From NCBI GenBank assembly GCA_019235995.1, contig JAFAJV010000139.1, positions 1 through 35,737 on the forward strand: a stretch of DNA of 35,737 nucleotides. Reading direction: 5' to 3'. This stretch comes from Vulcanimicrobiota bacterium. Its GTDB lineage: Bacteria; Vulcanimicrobiota; Vulcanimicrobiia; Vulcanimicrobiales; Vulcanimicrobiaceae. The notes under the pieces are model-generated. The model made no database searches. It worked only from the letters and a program-made list of their open reading frames with translations, and was not told the origin of the DNA. Numbering within the stretch: position 1 is the stretch's first letter; the number at the start of each line of letters is the position of its first letter. Position numbers and translations under genes: made by a program. Below, one piece after another: positions 23,592 through 35,737 of the stretch.

Positions 23592-24143
23592 TTAATAGAC
23601 CGTGATGCGCGTCGTGTCGGCTTTGGGCGGAGGCGACTCCTCGATCGCGTTGCTCTCGACGGTCGTCGGCGCCTGGGGCTCGCCGTTGGCGCTCGCGCCC
23701 TCGGCGCGCTCGAGCAGCGCCAGATGCGTCACCAGAAGGCTGCGCACCTCGCTGCGCGCCTTCTCCGCCGCTTCGACCGTGCGCTGATGCTCGCGGCGCA
23801 CCTCCGCGATCGCGTCGTTGTAACCGGCGATCTCGCGTTCGCCGGCGAGGCGCGCCCGCTCCCGAATGAGATCCGCCTCCTTGTGCGCGGACGCCTTGAC
23901 TTCGTCGGCGGTGCGTTGCGCAAGCACCAGCGTGTTTTGCAGCGATTCCTCCATCGCCTTGAAGTGGCTGATGCGCTCCTTGAGGTCCGCGATCTCGGCC
24001 TCTAGTGCGGCCCGTTGCTGCGCCTCGTCCTCGAGCGTCTCGATGATCTCGTCGAGAAACTGGTCGACCTCCGAACGGTCGTAACCCTGCAGCGCCTTCT
24101 TGAAGCTCTTGTGCTGAATGTCGACCGGTGTAATCTTTTCCAT
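23592..24143 (-). CDS. divIVA: DivIVA-domain polar/septal protein
   Basis: 183 residues. The N-terminal MEKITPVDIQHKSFKKALQGYDRSEVDQFLDEI is the lipid-binding DivIVA domain that senses curved membrane at poles and septa. Residues 35-145 form a long coiled coil (heptads of Ala, Leu, Glu), and the tail from 148 is Pro/Glu/Thr-rich and disordered. It starts 11 bases after sepF with GGGGAG as the ribosome site, and its TAA stop touches the leuB start. Its co-transcription with sepF points to cell division or polar growth; GpsB-like regulators are the main alternative but are usually shorter. Confidence 0.93.
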   Translation of the reverse strand: MEKITPVDIQHKSFKKALQGYDRSEVDQFLDEIIETLEDEAQQRAALEAEIADLKERISHFKAMEESLQNTLVLAQRTADEVKASAHKEADLIRERARLAGEREIAGYNDAIAEVRREHQRTVEAAEKARSEVRSLLVTHLALLERAEGASANGEPQAPTTVESNAIEESPPPKADTTRITVY

Positions 24144-24154
24144 CGCTCCCCGTC

Positions 24155-24568
24155 CTACGTTCTATTGGTCATGAAATCGAAAGTGCCGTCGGCCATCATC
24201 GACTCGCGCAGCCCCGCGGCATTGACCACGATGCCGGCCGGAACGACGAGATAGATGGACTCCGCGAGCTTCTGTATCTTGCCATCTATGGTGTATGCCA
24301 CGCCAGACGTAAAGTCCACGACCCGCTGCAAGAGCGTTCGGTCGGCATTCTGTAAATTGACGATGACGACTTGCCGGTTGCGCAACGAGTCGGCGATCTC
24401 GACGACGTCCTGATAAGAACGCGGCGAATAGACGCTCACCTGCGTTCCGCCGCGCCGGCCGGCGCTCGAAAGCGGCACGACGCGCGCCGACGACGTCTCG
24501 TCGCCGTATAACTCTTCCTCGTCGTCTCGGATCGAAAAGAACGATCCGATCTTGCTGAACATGCTCAC
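24155..24568 (-). CDS. sepF: Cell division protein SepF
   Basis: 137 residues from GTG 24568, overlapping the yggS stop (GTGA). The N-terminal MSMFSKIGSFF is the amphipathic membrane-binding helix; an acidic linker (DDEEELYGDE) follows. The SepF/DUF552 core (about 45-125) shows VSVYSPRSYQDVVEIADSLRNRQVVIVNLQNADRTLLQRVVDFTSGVAYTIDGKIQKLAESIYLVVP, the ring-forming, FtsZ-binding fold. SepF tethers and bundles FtsZ in Gram-positive bacteria, cyanobacteria and some other lineages. The yggS-sepF-divIVA order is the one found downstream of ftsZ in Firmicutes and Actinobacteria, although ftsZ is not in this window. Confidence 0.95.
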   Translation of the reverse strand: MSMFSKIGSFFSIRDDEEELYGDETSSARVVPLSSAGRRGGTQVSVYSPRSYQDVVEIADSLRNRQVVIVNLQNADRTLLQRVVDFTSGVAYTIDGKIQKLAESIYLVVPAGIVVNAAGLRESMMADGTFDFMTNRT

Positions 24569-25245
24569 GCCTGCCTCCCTTTGGCCGGACGTGGGCCAAA
24601 GAGCGCCTCTCCGATGCGCAGCATCGTTGAACCCGCTCGCAAGGCTTCACGCCAATCGCCCGACATGCCGATTGAGAGCGTACTTCCACCTATGGCGGCC
24701 AACGTCTTGGCGGCTAGCTCGAAAGCGCGAAAGACCGCGCCGCGATCCTGCGTGAGCGGCCCGATCGCCATCACGCCCTCGAGGCGCAAGCCCGCCAGGC
24801 CGCGGAGCGTCTCGGCGAGCCACGGCGCCTGCGCCGGCGGACAGCCGAATCGTTCGGCGGGCGAGACGTTGAGCTGCAACAGCACGGGCAGCGGCCGATC
24901 GAGATCCTGCGCCGCCTTGGAGAGCGCGAGGCCGGCCTCGGGCCGGTCGACGCTCTGCACCACGTCGAACGTCGCCGCGATCTGCCTCGCCTTATTGGTC
25001 TGGATGTGGCCGACGAAGTGCTTTCGCACGGGCGGCAAGGAGGGAAACTTGCGCCGAGCCTCCTGCAGATAGTTCTCGCCGAGATCGTGCAGGCCGGCCT
25101 CGATGGAGGCGCGCAGCACCTCGCTCGGCTGGCCCTTGCCGACGCCGACCAGCGTGACGCCGCCCGGCTCGCGGCCGCAGTCGCGCAGCTCCCGATCGAT
25201 CGCGTCGCGCAGCCGATGGTAGCGCTGCGCGGCGTCCTCGCTCAT
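24565..25245 (-). CDS. yggS: YggS/PLPBP pyridoxal-phosphate homeostasis protein
   Basis: 226 residues. A single TIM-barrel PLP-binding protein that buffers pyridoxal phosphate and affects amino-acid metabolism. Lys37 in TLVGVGKGQPSEVL is the expected PLP lysine; the usual context is SKxxP, here GKGQP. HDLGENYLQEARRKF, HFVGHIQTNKAR and the phosphate-binding end GDWREALRAGSTMLRIGEALFG are typical. The ATG overlaps the lgt stop (ATGA), and its stop overlaps the sepF GTG. The B. subtilis equivalent is ylmE, directly before sepF. Confidence 0.93.
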   Translation of the reverse strand: MSEDAAQRYHRLRDAIDRELRDCGREPGGVTLVGVGKGQPSEVLRASIEAGLHDLGENYLQEARRKFPSLPPVRKHFVGHIQTNKARQIAATFDVVQSVDRPEAGLALSKAAQDLDRPLPVLLQLNVSPAERFGCPPAQAPWLAETLRGLAGLRLEGVMAIGPLTQDRGAVFRAFELAAKTLAAIGGSTLSIGMSGDWREALRAGSTMLRIGEALFGPRPAKGRQA

Positions 25246-26093
25246 CCGGGCGACGGGCGAGCCGCCACCCGCGCATCCGTCCGCGTGCCGCGGGTCGCGC
25301 AGTAGAAGATGCCGACGGCCCCAATGAGCACCATGGGCAGCGCATAGAGCTGGCCCCCCGTCAGGCCCATCCAGCTAAACGCAGTCTGCCGCCACATCTC
25401 GGCGATCGTTCGCGTGATGCCGTAGAGCGTGAACCAGGTCCATGCGACCACGCCGTCTTTCGGCCGCAGGCGATAGACGATCAGCAGAATCGGAAGCGTG
25501 AGGATGTCGAGGATCCCCTCCATGAGCTGCGACGGATAGCGATACGCCTGCGCGCCGTTGACCAGCGGCGCCGCCGGGAAGATCATGCACCAGGGATGAT
25601 CCGGGACGCAGACGTCGCCCCAGAGCTCGTCGTTGATGAAGTTCACGATCCTTACGAGCATGATGCCGACCGGCAGCATCATCACGATCTCGTCGCCGAC
25701 GACCACGTATTTCAGGCCGGGATGCTTGCGAACGAATAGCCACAGCGCCACCAGCACGCCGATCAAGCCGCCGTGGAAGGCCATGCCGCCGTTCCACACG
25801 GCTATGAAGTTGATCGGGTTCGAGAGATAGTACGACGCGTCGTGCATGCTGATGATGTCGTTGATCACGAAGAAGGTGCGGCCACCGACCAGCACGCCGA
25901 TCAGCGCGTAAAACAGGAAATCCTGTATCTGCTCGCGCGTCAGCCCAAGACGAAGCCGCCCTGCCGGGCGGCTCATCCAGAGATAGACGCAGACGAACGC
26001 CACCAGATAGGCGATCCCATACCAGTGAATTTTCAGCGGCCCGAGATGAATCGCGACCGGATCGATGTTTGGATAGGTGAACCAGTGCTGCAT
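25242..26093 (-). CDS. lgt: Prolipoprotein diacylglyceryl transferase
   Basis: 283 residues from ATG 26093; the open frame continues upstream through ccdA but has no support there. Transfers diacylglycerol from phosphatidylglycerol to the lipobox Cys. Several membrane segments are visible. Family motifs: IHWYGIAYL near residue 22, GGRTFFVI, WNGGMAFHGGLIG with His107, and RIVNFINDELWG with Arg148 and Asn151, then PSQLMEGILD. The usual GRIGNFIN is VRIVNFIN here, with both glycines replaced by Val. It opens the operon lgt-yggS-sepF-divIVA-leuB and lies 19 bases from the divergent ccdA. The window encodes three likely substrates. Confidence 0.95.
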   Translation of the reverse strand: MQHWFTYPNIDPVAIHLGPLKIHWYGIAYLVAFVCVYLWMSRPAGRLRLGLTREQIQDFLFYALIGVLVGGRTFFVINDIISMHDASYYLSNPINFIAVWNGGMAFHGGLIGVLVALWLFVRKHPGLKYVVVGDEIVMMLPVGIMLVRIVNFINDELWGDVCVPDHPWCMIFPAAPLVNGAQAYRYPSQLMEGILDILTLPILLIVYRLRPKDGVVAWTWFTLYGITRTIAEMWRQTAFSWMGLTGGQLYALPMVLIGAVGIFYCATRGTRTDARVAARPSPG

Positions 26094-26112
26094 TCCTAAC
26101 CTGACGTAACCG

Positions 26113-26844
26113 ATGAGCGCGACGACACACATTACCGCCGGCATCGCCTTCCTAGCGGGCCTCGTTTCCTTCGTGTCGCCGTGCGTCCTCCCGCTCGTAC
26201 CCGCGTACCTCTCGCTCCTGACCGGCGAGAGCCTGGAAGATCTGAAAGCGCAGCCGAGCGCGCAGGCGCGCACGCAGGCGATGCTGCACGCCGTCGCGTT
26301 CGTCATCGGCTTCAGCGTGATTTTTGTCGCACTCGGCTTGAGCGCGAGTGCGATCGGGGGAGCGCTCGACCAGAACCGCGTGCTGATCGCCCAGATCGGC
26401 GGCGTGATCGTGGTCGTCCTCGGGCTCCACATGATGGGGATGATCCGCATCCCGCTGCTCATGCGCGACGCCCGCGTGCACGTCGTCCGCGCCCGCGCGA
26501 CCCTGTGGACGTCGGGGCTCGTCGGCATGGCCTTCGCCGCGGGATGGTCGCCCTGCATCGGGCCTATCCTCGCCGGCATCCTCGCCATCGCGTCGCAGCA
26601 GCACAGCGGTCAGGCGGCGCTGCTGCTGTCGTTCTACTGCCTCGGGCTCGCGCTGCCGTTCCTAGTGACGGCCGGCGCGATCGGAGCCGTGCTCCCGCTG
26701 CTCAACCGGATCAAGCGCTCGTTGCCGGCGATGGAGTTCGCCGCCGGCGCGTTTCTGATCGTGGTCGGCCTCGTACTCGTCAACAACGCATTTCTCAACG
26801 TCGCAGGATGGTTTTATCAATTTGTCCCGCAACCAAGCCTCTAA
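26113..26844 (+). CDS. ccdA: CcdA/DsbD-type membrane electron carrier
   Basis: 243 residues, six membrane segments expected. It carries reducing equivalents from cytoplasmic thioredoxin across the membrane for cytochrome c maturation or other extracytoplasmic thiol reduction. The paired cysteines are Cys24 in VSFVSPCVLPLVPAYLS and Cys148 in AAGWSPCIGPILA. ATG 26113 is fixed as the first possible start, because an in-frame TAA lies just upstream; no clear ribosome site is present, so it may be leaderless or weakly translated. It overlaps lspA by 23 bases. No cytochrome c maturation genes are in the window. Confidence 0.92.
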   Translation: MSATTHITAGIAFLAGLVSFVSPCVLPLVPAYLSLLTGESLEDLKAQPSAQARTQAMLHAVAFVIGFSVIFVALGLSASAIGGALDQNRVLIAQIGGVIVVVLGLHMMGMIRIPLLMRDARVHVVRARATLWTSGLVGMAFAAGWSPCIGPILAGILAIASQQHSGQAALLLSFYCLGLALPFLVTAGAIGAVLPLLNRIKRSLPAMEFAAGAFLIVVGLVLVNNAFLNVAGWFYQFVPQPSL

Positions 26845-27287
26845 CCTAGTCAACACGCTCGTCATCGCGGGGGTCGCGATCGTCGTGCTCTGGGCCGACC
26901 AGCTCTCCAAACGCTGGATCGCCGCGCACTGCGTGCCCGACTTCCCGGCGTGCCGCACGATCATTCCGCATTTCCTGCGCTGGACGTACGAACGCAACAT
27001 CCACGGCGCCTTCGGCTTATTTGGAAACAACGCCGTCGTGCTGATTGGAATGGCGATCGTCGTGCTCGTGCTGTTCTGGTTCAGCTTTCGCGAGACCGCG
27101 GCCCGCTCGCGTACGGTCCGCGTCGCGTTCGGCATGATCGTCGGCGGCGCGATCGGCAACATCGTGGATAGGTTGCACTTCGGCTACGTCATCGACTTCA
27201 TCGACTTCTACCGCATCTGGCCGAACATCTTCAACCTCGGAGACTCGTGCATCACCGTCGGCGTGGGGTTACTATTGTTGTCAAGCC

Positions 27288-27310
<23 letters not shown>
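26822..27310 (+). CDS. lspA: Lipoprotein signal peptidase (signal peptidase II)
   Basis: 162 residues from TTG 26822 within the end of ccdA. An intramembrane aspartyl protease that removes signal peptides after Lgt action. Four membrane segments are visible. ADQLSKRW (25-32), ERNIHGAFGLF (57-67, usual N-x-G-x-A-F), GNIVDRLHFGYVIDFIDF (112-129) and FNLGDSCI (137-144) give the catalytic pair Asp125 and Asp141. The FNLGD replaces the usual FNxAD. It is co-transcribed with rluD as in Firmicutes. Confidence 0.95.
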
Positions 27311-32065
<4,755 letters not shown>

Positions 32066-32073
<8 letters not shown>

Positions 32074-33157
32074 CGCCCATGAGCTCTCCCAGCACGTCGA
32101 AGTTGCGGGCCGCGGCGGCCTGCACGAGCTCGCGCTGGCGCTCGAGCTGCGAGGACAGGGCGTCGCGCTGCTCGACGAGCCGATCCACCAGCTCGTCGAC
32201 GGCGCCGTCGCCGAGCCGTCCCCCTCCGGTCGCCCACAGCGGCTCGAGCGGATACTGAAGATCCTCGCACAGCGCGGCCACCTTGGGGTCGTAGGCCATC
32301 GCGAGAAACGGCACGGCGTAGCGCGCGGCGAGCACGAGCGAGTGCAGCCGCATGCCGATGGCGACCCGCGCGGCGCGCACGATCGACGCCGCGTTGGCGA
32401 GCGGACACTCGGGCAAGAGCACGGGGTTGGATGCGCAGGAACGGATCACGTCGCTGGAGATCGCCGCGTCCGCCGCGCCGCCGAGCGGCAAGAACGCGCT
32501 GCGGATCGCGTGGCGTTGCGCCAGCCGATCGACCGCGCGCGCCAGCACGGCCGCGCCGTCGCGAAAACCGGCCGCCTTCCGAACGCTGATCACGGCGTAC
32601 GCGCCGCTCTCGGGCCCCAGGCCCTCCGCCGCGAGATCGCCGCTACCGTCGGGCGCGTCGTACAAGAAGACCGGATCTGCGGTCCGCTCGACCGGCGTGC
32701 GCGGAGCGAGCTCCTGCAGCAGGCGGCGCGAGCGTTCGTCGCGCACCGTCGCGCGGTCGACACCCTTGCAGCTGCGCTTGACCACGAGCCGGCCCCAGAA
32801 GTCGAGCGGGCCGATGGACTGCGCGAAGATCATCGTCTTGCGGCGTGCACGCACCGCCTCGCGCAAGATCATCGCGTAATAGAGCAGACTGCGCAGGCTC
32901 GTGCCGTTCTGCAGCAGGCCGCCGCCGCCGGAGAGCACCACGTCGGCGCGCGCGATCGCCGTCCGAACCGCGCGCCAGTCCCAGCGCGGCGTCGCCTCTA
33001 GCCGATATGCTGCTGCCGTCATGTTCGGCGTGTTGGAGAGCACCTCGAGGCGGGACGCCGGGAAGCGGCGCCGCATCTGCGCGACGAAGACCTCGAGCAG
33101 CGCCTCGTCGCCGAGATTTCCGAAACCGTAGTAGCCCGACAGCAACACGCGTGCCAT
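32066..33157 (-). CDS. csaB: CsaB-type polysaccharide pyruvyl transferase
   Basis: 363 residues from ATG 33157; the upstream extension to 34192 runs through the neighbouring gene in a different frame and is rejected. The N-terminal MARVLLSGYYGFGNLGDEALL is the family hallmark, followed by VVLSGGGGLLQNGTS, KTMIFAQSIGPL, ATVRDERSRRLLQEL and, in the second half, AVISVRKAAG, IGMRLHSLVLAARYAVPFLAMAYDPKV. CsaB adds pyruvate ketals from PEP to wall polysaccharide so that SLH-domain surface proteins can bind. A coiled-coil tail (about 325-355) is present. It shares one base with the DUF5693 stop (TGATG) and overlaps ileS by eight bases. Confidence 0.93.
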
Positions 33158-35154
33158 CACGGCGCGGTCGACGGGAAGCGCCGGTAGATCCAGATCGCAA
33201 CGACGCCGACGATCGCGCCCAGCACGAGGCCGTTGACGACCCGCAGTATCGAGACTTCGAGCGGCGTGTGCAGATGCGAGAAGGTGTCGATCACATCGCC
33301 GACGCCGACACCGATCGCGAGGGCGAGGAGCCAGCCGATCGCGCGGCGATGCCGCGGAAGGAGCGCCGGCAGCAGCATGATCGCGGGGAATCCGATCAGG
33401 AACTCCTTGAAGCGCGGCCGCACGCTGAGAACCGCGGTGAGCGAGTGACGCAGCGCCAACTCGAGGGGCGACGGCGAAACGTCGCTCTCGTTGCCGCTGC
33501 GCACGAGCATCAGCGCGCCCGCGGCGACGATCGCGATGCCCGCGAGGAGCTGATAGGCCAGCACCGGCGACAGGAAGACGTCGCGCGGGCGTTCCACGCC
33601 CGAGCCGAAGCGCCGGTCGAAGAGGTAGAGCGCGAGCGCGATCAGCGGAGGGAGACCGAGCACGAGGCGAACGCCCCGAAAACGCTCGATCTCCTCCATG
33701 GCCAGCGGAAAGCTCATGACGCCGACGACGACCAGGGCGCCGAGCAGCGCGACGCCGGTAGCGACCAGCGTCCAGCCCAAGCTTCGCACGACCTGCGCGC
33801 CCAGTCGTTGCGCCGGCGCTTCGTTCCAGGCGGGGACGAGGCAGAGCAGCGCGGCAGTCGCGAACAGCAGCGCGCCGGCGAGCGCGATGACGGAGCGCGC
33901 AAACGCGTCGTGATGCGACAAGACGCCCGCGGCGTAGAGCAGGACCGTCAGGCCGTACGCGGCGACCGCGAGCCGGCGTCCGTACCAGCCGAAGAGCTCC
34001 AGCAATATCACGAAGATGGACGGGACGGCGAGCGTCGCGACGCCGACGAGGATGCGGTTGTTGCCGTGGTACGGTGGAATCGGGGTCGCGCGTCCGAGTC
34101 GAAATCCGGCGGCCTTGACCTGGTCGGCGATGGCCTTGACCATCTCGACGTTGGTGGCCTCGATCGAGAGGTTTCCGTCTTGATGCCCCCACGGACGAAG
34201 ATAGACGACGCGGACGTTGCGCTCGTGCACGCCGAGGGCGTAGCGGGCGACGACCTCTTCCAGCCTGAGCTTGTCGAGCTCGGTCTTGGCGATCGCCTGC
34301 ACACGGACGGTTCGTCCCGGAATCAGCTTCGCAAGCGTGTCGTTCCCCTTCTGAACCTGACTCGGATCGTACGTCTCGATGGAGCCGAAATTGAAGATGT
34401 GGCGCCTGAAGGCGTCGGCGGTGTCCTGCAGGTGGTCGGGATATCCCACCACTTGATTGGCCAGCCCGAAGAAAACGACGGTGGAAAGCTTGGAGTCGTA
34501 GCGCAGCACGTCACTGAACAAGCCGTCGATCTGCGGGAACGTGAATCGCTCGTCATTTTGAAACCGCGGAATCACGAGCAGTCCGAGCCGCCGCGCCAAC
34601 TCGATCTGATCGGTCGGGATGCCGAGGGCGATCGCGTTGAAGTAATCGATCTGCGTGTGCACCTCGATCAGCCAGGGACGCGTCGAGCGCAAGACGCGCA
34701 CGCTCTTGGGCATGAAGTGCAGCGCCAGTTGGGTGATATACCGGTGGTACGTGGACGAATCCGTGACGAGCAGGTAGACCGCGCCGCGATCGATGCGCCG
34801 CGCGCGGACGAGCTCGGCAAGGAGGGGATCGGCGATCGGGCTGATGCGCGCCTGATTGAGCAGGGCCGCGCCCGTGGTCGCGTATGCCTTGCCGTCGTAG
34901 CCCACGTTGCTCCCGAGCTCTTCGGTCAGCGCGAGCGACGTCAGCCCAGCGCGGCGCAACGCGACGAGGAAGGCCGCGGGGTTGTAATCGTAGGAACGCG
35001 CGAGCGCGTCGAAATCGGTGTAGTCCATCGCCAGCTCAACGCGGTTGGCGTGCGACTCGACGCGCGCGCGAAAGAACGCCACGGCGAGCGAGGCGATCAG
35101 GGCAACGAGCAAGACGATGGCGGCATAGCGCGTTCGCGGTGGAAGGAAGGTCAC
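33157..35154 (-). CDS. DUF5693 family membrane protein
   Basis: 665 residues from GTG 35154. One membrane helix at about 9-27, a large outer domain (about 30-360) that starts DYTDFDALARSYDYNPAAFLVALRRAGLTSLAL, and then about eight to ten membrane segments to the C terminus. The outer domain has an alpha/beta repeat pattern reminiscent of a TIM barrel, with motifs ALTEELGS, IPRFQNDERFTF and VVFFGLANQVVGYP. I recall this family as a frequent neighbour of csaB in Firmicutes and relatives; its role is not established. A function in export, assembly or modification of the pyruvylated wall polymer is an inference from linkage. Translation runs directly into csaB. Confidence 0.8.
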   Translation of the reverse strand: MTFLPPRTRYAAIVLLVALIASLAVAFFRARVESHANRVELAMDYTDFDALARSYDYNPAAFLVALRRAGLTSLALTEELGSNVGYDGKAYATTGAALLNQARISPIADPLLAELVRARRIDRGAVYLLVTDSSTYHRYITQLALHFMPKSVRVLRSTRPWLIEVHTQIDYFNAIALGIPTDQIELARRLGLLVIPRFQNDERFTFPQIDGLFSDVLRYDSKLSTVVFFGLANQVVGYPDHLQDTADAFRRHIFNFGSIETYDPSQVQKGNDTLAKLIPGRTVRVQAIAKTELDKLRLEEVVARYALGVHERNVRVVYLRPWGHQDGNLSIEATNVEMVKAIADQVKAAGFRLGRATPIPPYHGNNRILVGVATLAVPSIFVILLELFGWYGRRLAVAAYGLTVLLYAAGVLSHHDAFARSVIALAGALLFATAALLCLVPAWNEAPAQRLGAQVVRSLGWTLVATGVALLGALVVVGVMSFPLAMEEIERFRGVRLVLGLPPLIALALYLFDRRFGSGVERPRDVFLSPVLAYQLLAGIAIVAAGALMLVRSGNESDVSPSPLELALRHSLTAVLSVRPRFKEFLIGFPAIMLLPALLPRHRRAIGWLLALAIGVGVGDVIDTFSHLHTPLEVSILRVVNGLVLGAIVGVVAIWIYRRFPSTAP

Positions 35155-35218
35155 GAGTCGCCTGTAGTTCGCTTCAGCGCCGTCTTTCTTCTGCCGATCT
35201 CAGACGCCGATCACAGAA

Positions 35219-35239
35219 GGGCTCGCCATAGGCGAGCCC
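35219..35239 (-). terminator. GC-rich hairpin in the space before the DUF5693 gene
   Basis: Perfect 9-bp stem GGGCTCGCC / GGCGAGCCC with loop ATA, in the 208-base gap between the partial hydratase gene and the DUF5693 gene (both reverse strand). No U-tract follows on either strand. It could end the hydratase transcript or fold in the DUF5693 leader. The 9-mer GGGCTCGCC recurs right after mfd (8286-8294). I see no clear promoter or small gene in the rest of the gap. Confidence 0.4.
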
Positions 35240-35362
35240 CCTGCCGTCGCGTATGCGCGGTTCCCTTTTTGTCGGGCCACGCATACCGGGTGTGGGCGAC
35301 GCTTGTGCGCTGCTGCCTGTCGCTTGCGGCCCACGAGCGCGAGCGACGCGGATGGCGGGCAT

Positions 35363-35737
35363 TCAACGCCACCGCGGCGGGCGCCTTTCGAGAAATGCGG
35401 TGATGCCTTCGTGCGCGTCCGCCTCCGACGCGTTGGAAACCATGACGTCCCTCGTGTATTCGTAAGCGCTCGCGAGATCGAGATCGATCTGCTTGTAAAA
35501 CGCGGCCTTCCCGATTGCGACGATGTCGCGGCTCGACGACGCGATCTTGCGCGCGAGCGCCAGCGTTTCTGCGTGCAGCCGCTCCGGTGCGACGACGCGA
35601 TTGACCAATCCCCATGCAAGAGCCGTCGGAGCGTCGATCGGATCGCCCGTGAGCAGCATCTCCATCGCGCGCTTGCGGCCGATCGCACGCGTAAGCGCCA
35701 CCATCGGCGTGCTGCAGAACAGCCCGATGCGCACGCC
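35363..35737 (-). CDS. Enoyl-CoA hydratase/isomerase family protein, ECHDC3-like (5' partial)
   Basis: Only the last about 124 residues are in the window; the frame is open to the right edge. The visible part begins GVRIGLFCSTPMVALTRAIGRKRAMEMLLTGDPIDAPTALAWGLVNRVV, the second half of a crotonase fold, and continues with LARKIASSSRDIVAIGKAAFYKQIDLDLASAYEYTRDVMVSN and EGITAFLERRPPRW. The GLFCSTPMVAL and GKAAFYKQ segments resemble the ECHDC3 subgroup of crotonases more than the beta-oxidation enzymes. The catalytic N-terminal half is outside the window, so activity cannot be judged. Confidence 0.88.
   Translation of the reverse strand, partial: GVRIGLFCSTPMVALTRAIGRKRAMEMLLTGDPIDAPTALAWGLVNRVVAPERLHAETLALARKIASSSRDIVAIGKAAFYKQIDLDLASAYEYTRDVMVSNASEADAHEGITAFLERRPPRWR

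Noticed and set aside
26094-26588. N-terminal extension of lgt to 448 residues
   Set aside because: It runs antisense to ccdA; the Lgt family begins at the ATG at 26093.
33158-34192. N-terminal extension of csaB to a 708-residue protein
   Set aside because: The extra part overlaps the DUF5693 gene in another frame, is Arg-rich and unlike any CsaB; the family start MARVLLSGYYGFGN is at 33157.
32845-35403. 852-residue forward open frame opposite csaB and the DUF5693 gene
   Set aside because: Highly charged Asp/Glu/Arg/Gln shadow translation of two well-supported reverse-strand genes.

Overview
The window is a dense, high-G+C chromosomal segment with about 36 genes, mostly housekeeping, packed into long runs with 1-23 base overlaps and frequent TTG/GTG starts. 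The gene set mixes Gram-positive-type cell biology (WhiA, SepF, DivIVA, RqcP, CsaB with a DUF5693 protein, a YabN-like MazG) with a rod-type flagellar mini-operon. No 16S rRNA or other decisive marker is present. My best inference is a Terrabacteria-side environmental lineage such as Candidatus Eremiobacterota (WPS-2); Armatimonadota or a deep actinobacterial or Firmicutes-like lineage are alternatives. No rRNA, tRNA, CRISPR, prophage or insertion sequence is visible.

Layout. (1) 1-4918, cell envelope: a partial secreted protein with a CBM20-like domain, a divergent Ig-like lipoprotein, then a three-gene glycan operon (GT2 polyprenyl-phosphate sugar transferase, O-antigen-ligase-like protein, MptB-like membrane glycosyltransferase). 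(2) 4915-10646: mfd, a parvulin lipoprotein and mazG, an order related to the Firmicutes mfd-prsA-yabN-yabO block. (3) 10625-13732, an apparent insertion: a Kal-like ammonia-lyase, an exported DJ-1/PfpI protein, and a padR-MATE efflux operon with a very clear promoter and tandem operator. (4) 13834-19481: rqcP-whiA-gapA-pgk-tpiA-gpmI, one glycolytic operon led by a translation-quality gene and a sporulation/cell-cycle-type regulator. (5) 19545-22120: a 34-residue membrane peptide and a reverse-strand operon flgF-flgG-flgJ(rod-binding)-FliA/WhiG sigma-unknown protein. (6) 22165-26093: a small lipoprotein, then the reverse operon lgt-yggS-sepF-divIVA-leuB. (7) 26113-29296: forward operon ccdA-lspA-rluD-tgt. 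(8) 29293-35737: reverse strand ileS, csaB, DUF5693 protein, and a partial ECHDC3-like enoyl-CoA hydratase.

Functional themes. Lipoprotein maturation (lgt, lspA) sits back to back and the window encodes at least three lipoproteins. Septum/pole proteins (SepF, DivIVA) and YggS are co-transcribed with lgt. CsaB and DUF5693 point to a pyruvylated wall polymer of the kind that holds SLH-domain surface proteins, and the glycan operon at the left may make or decorate a related polymer. The part most likely to repay study is the inserted cassette with its PadR operator, which overlaps the likely promoter of the glycolytic operon. The CsaB/DUF5693 pair and the orphan flagellar-rod/sigma operon with its unknown small proteins come next.
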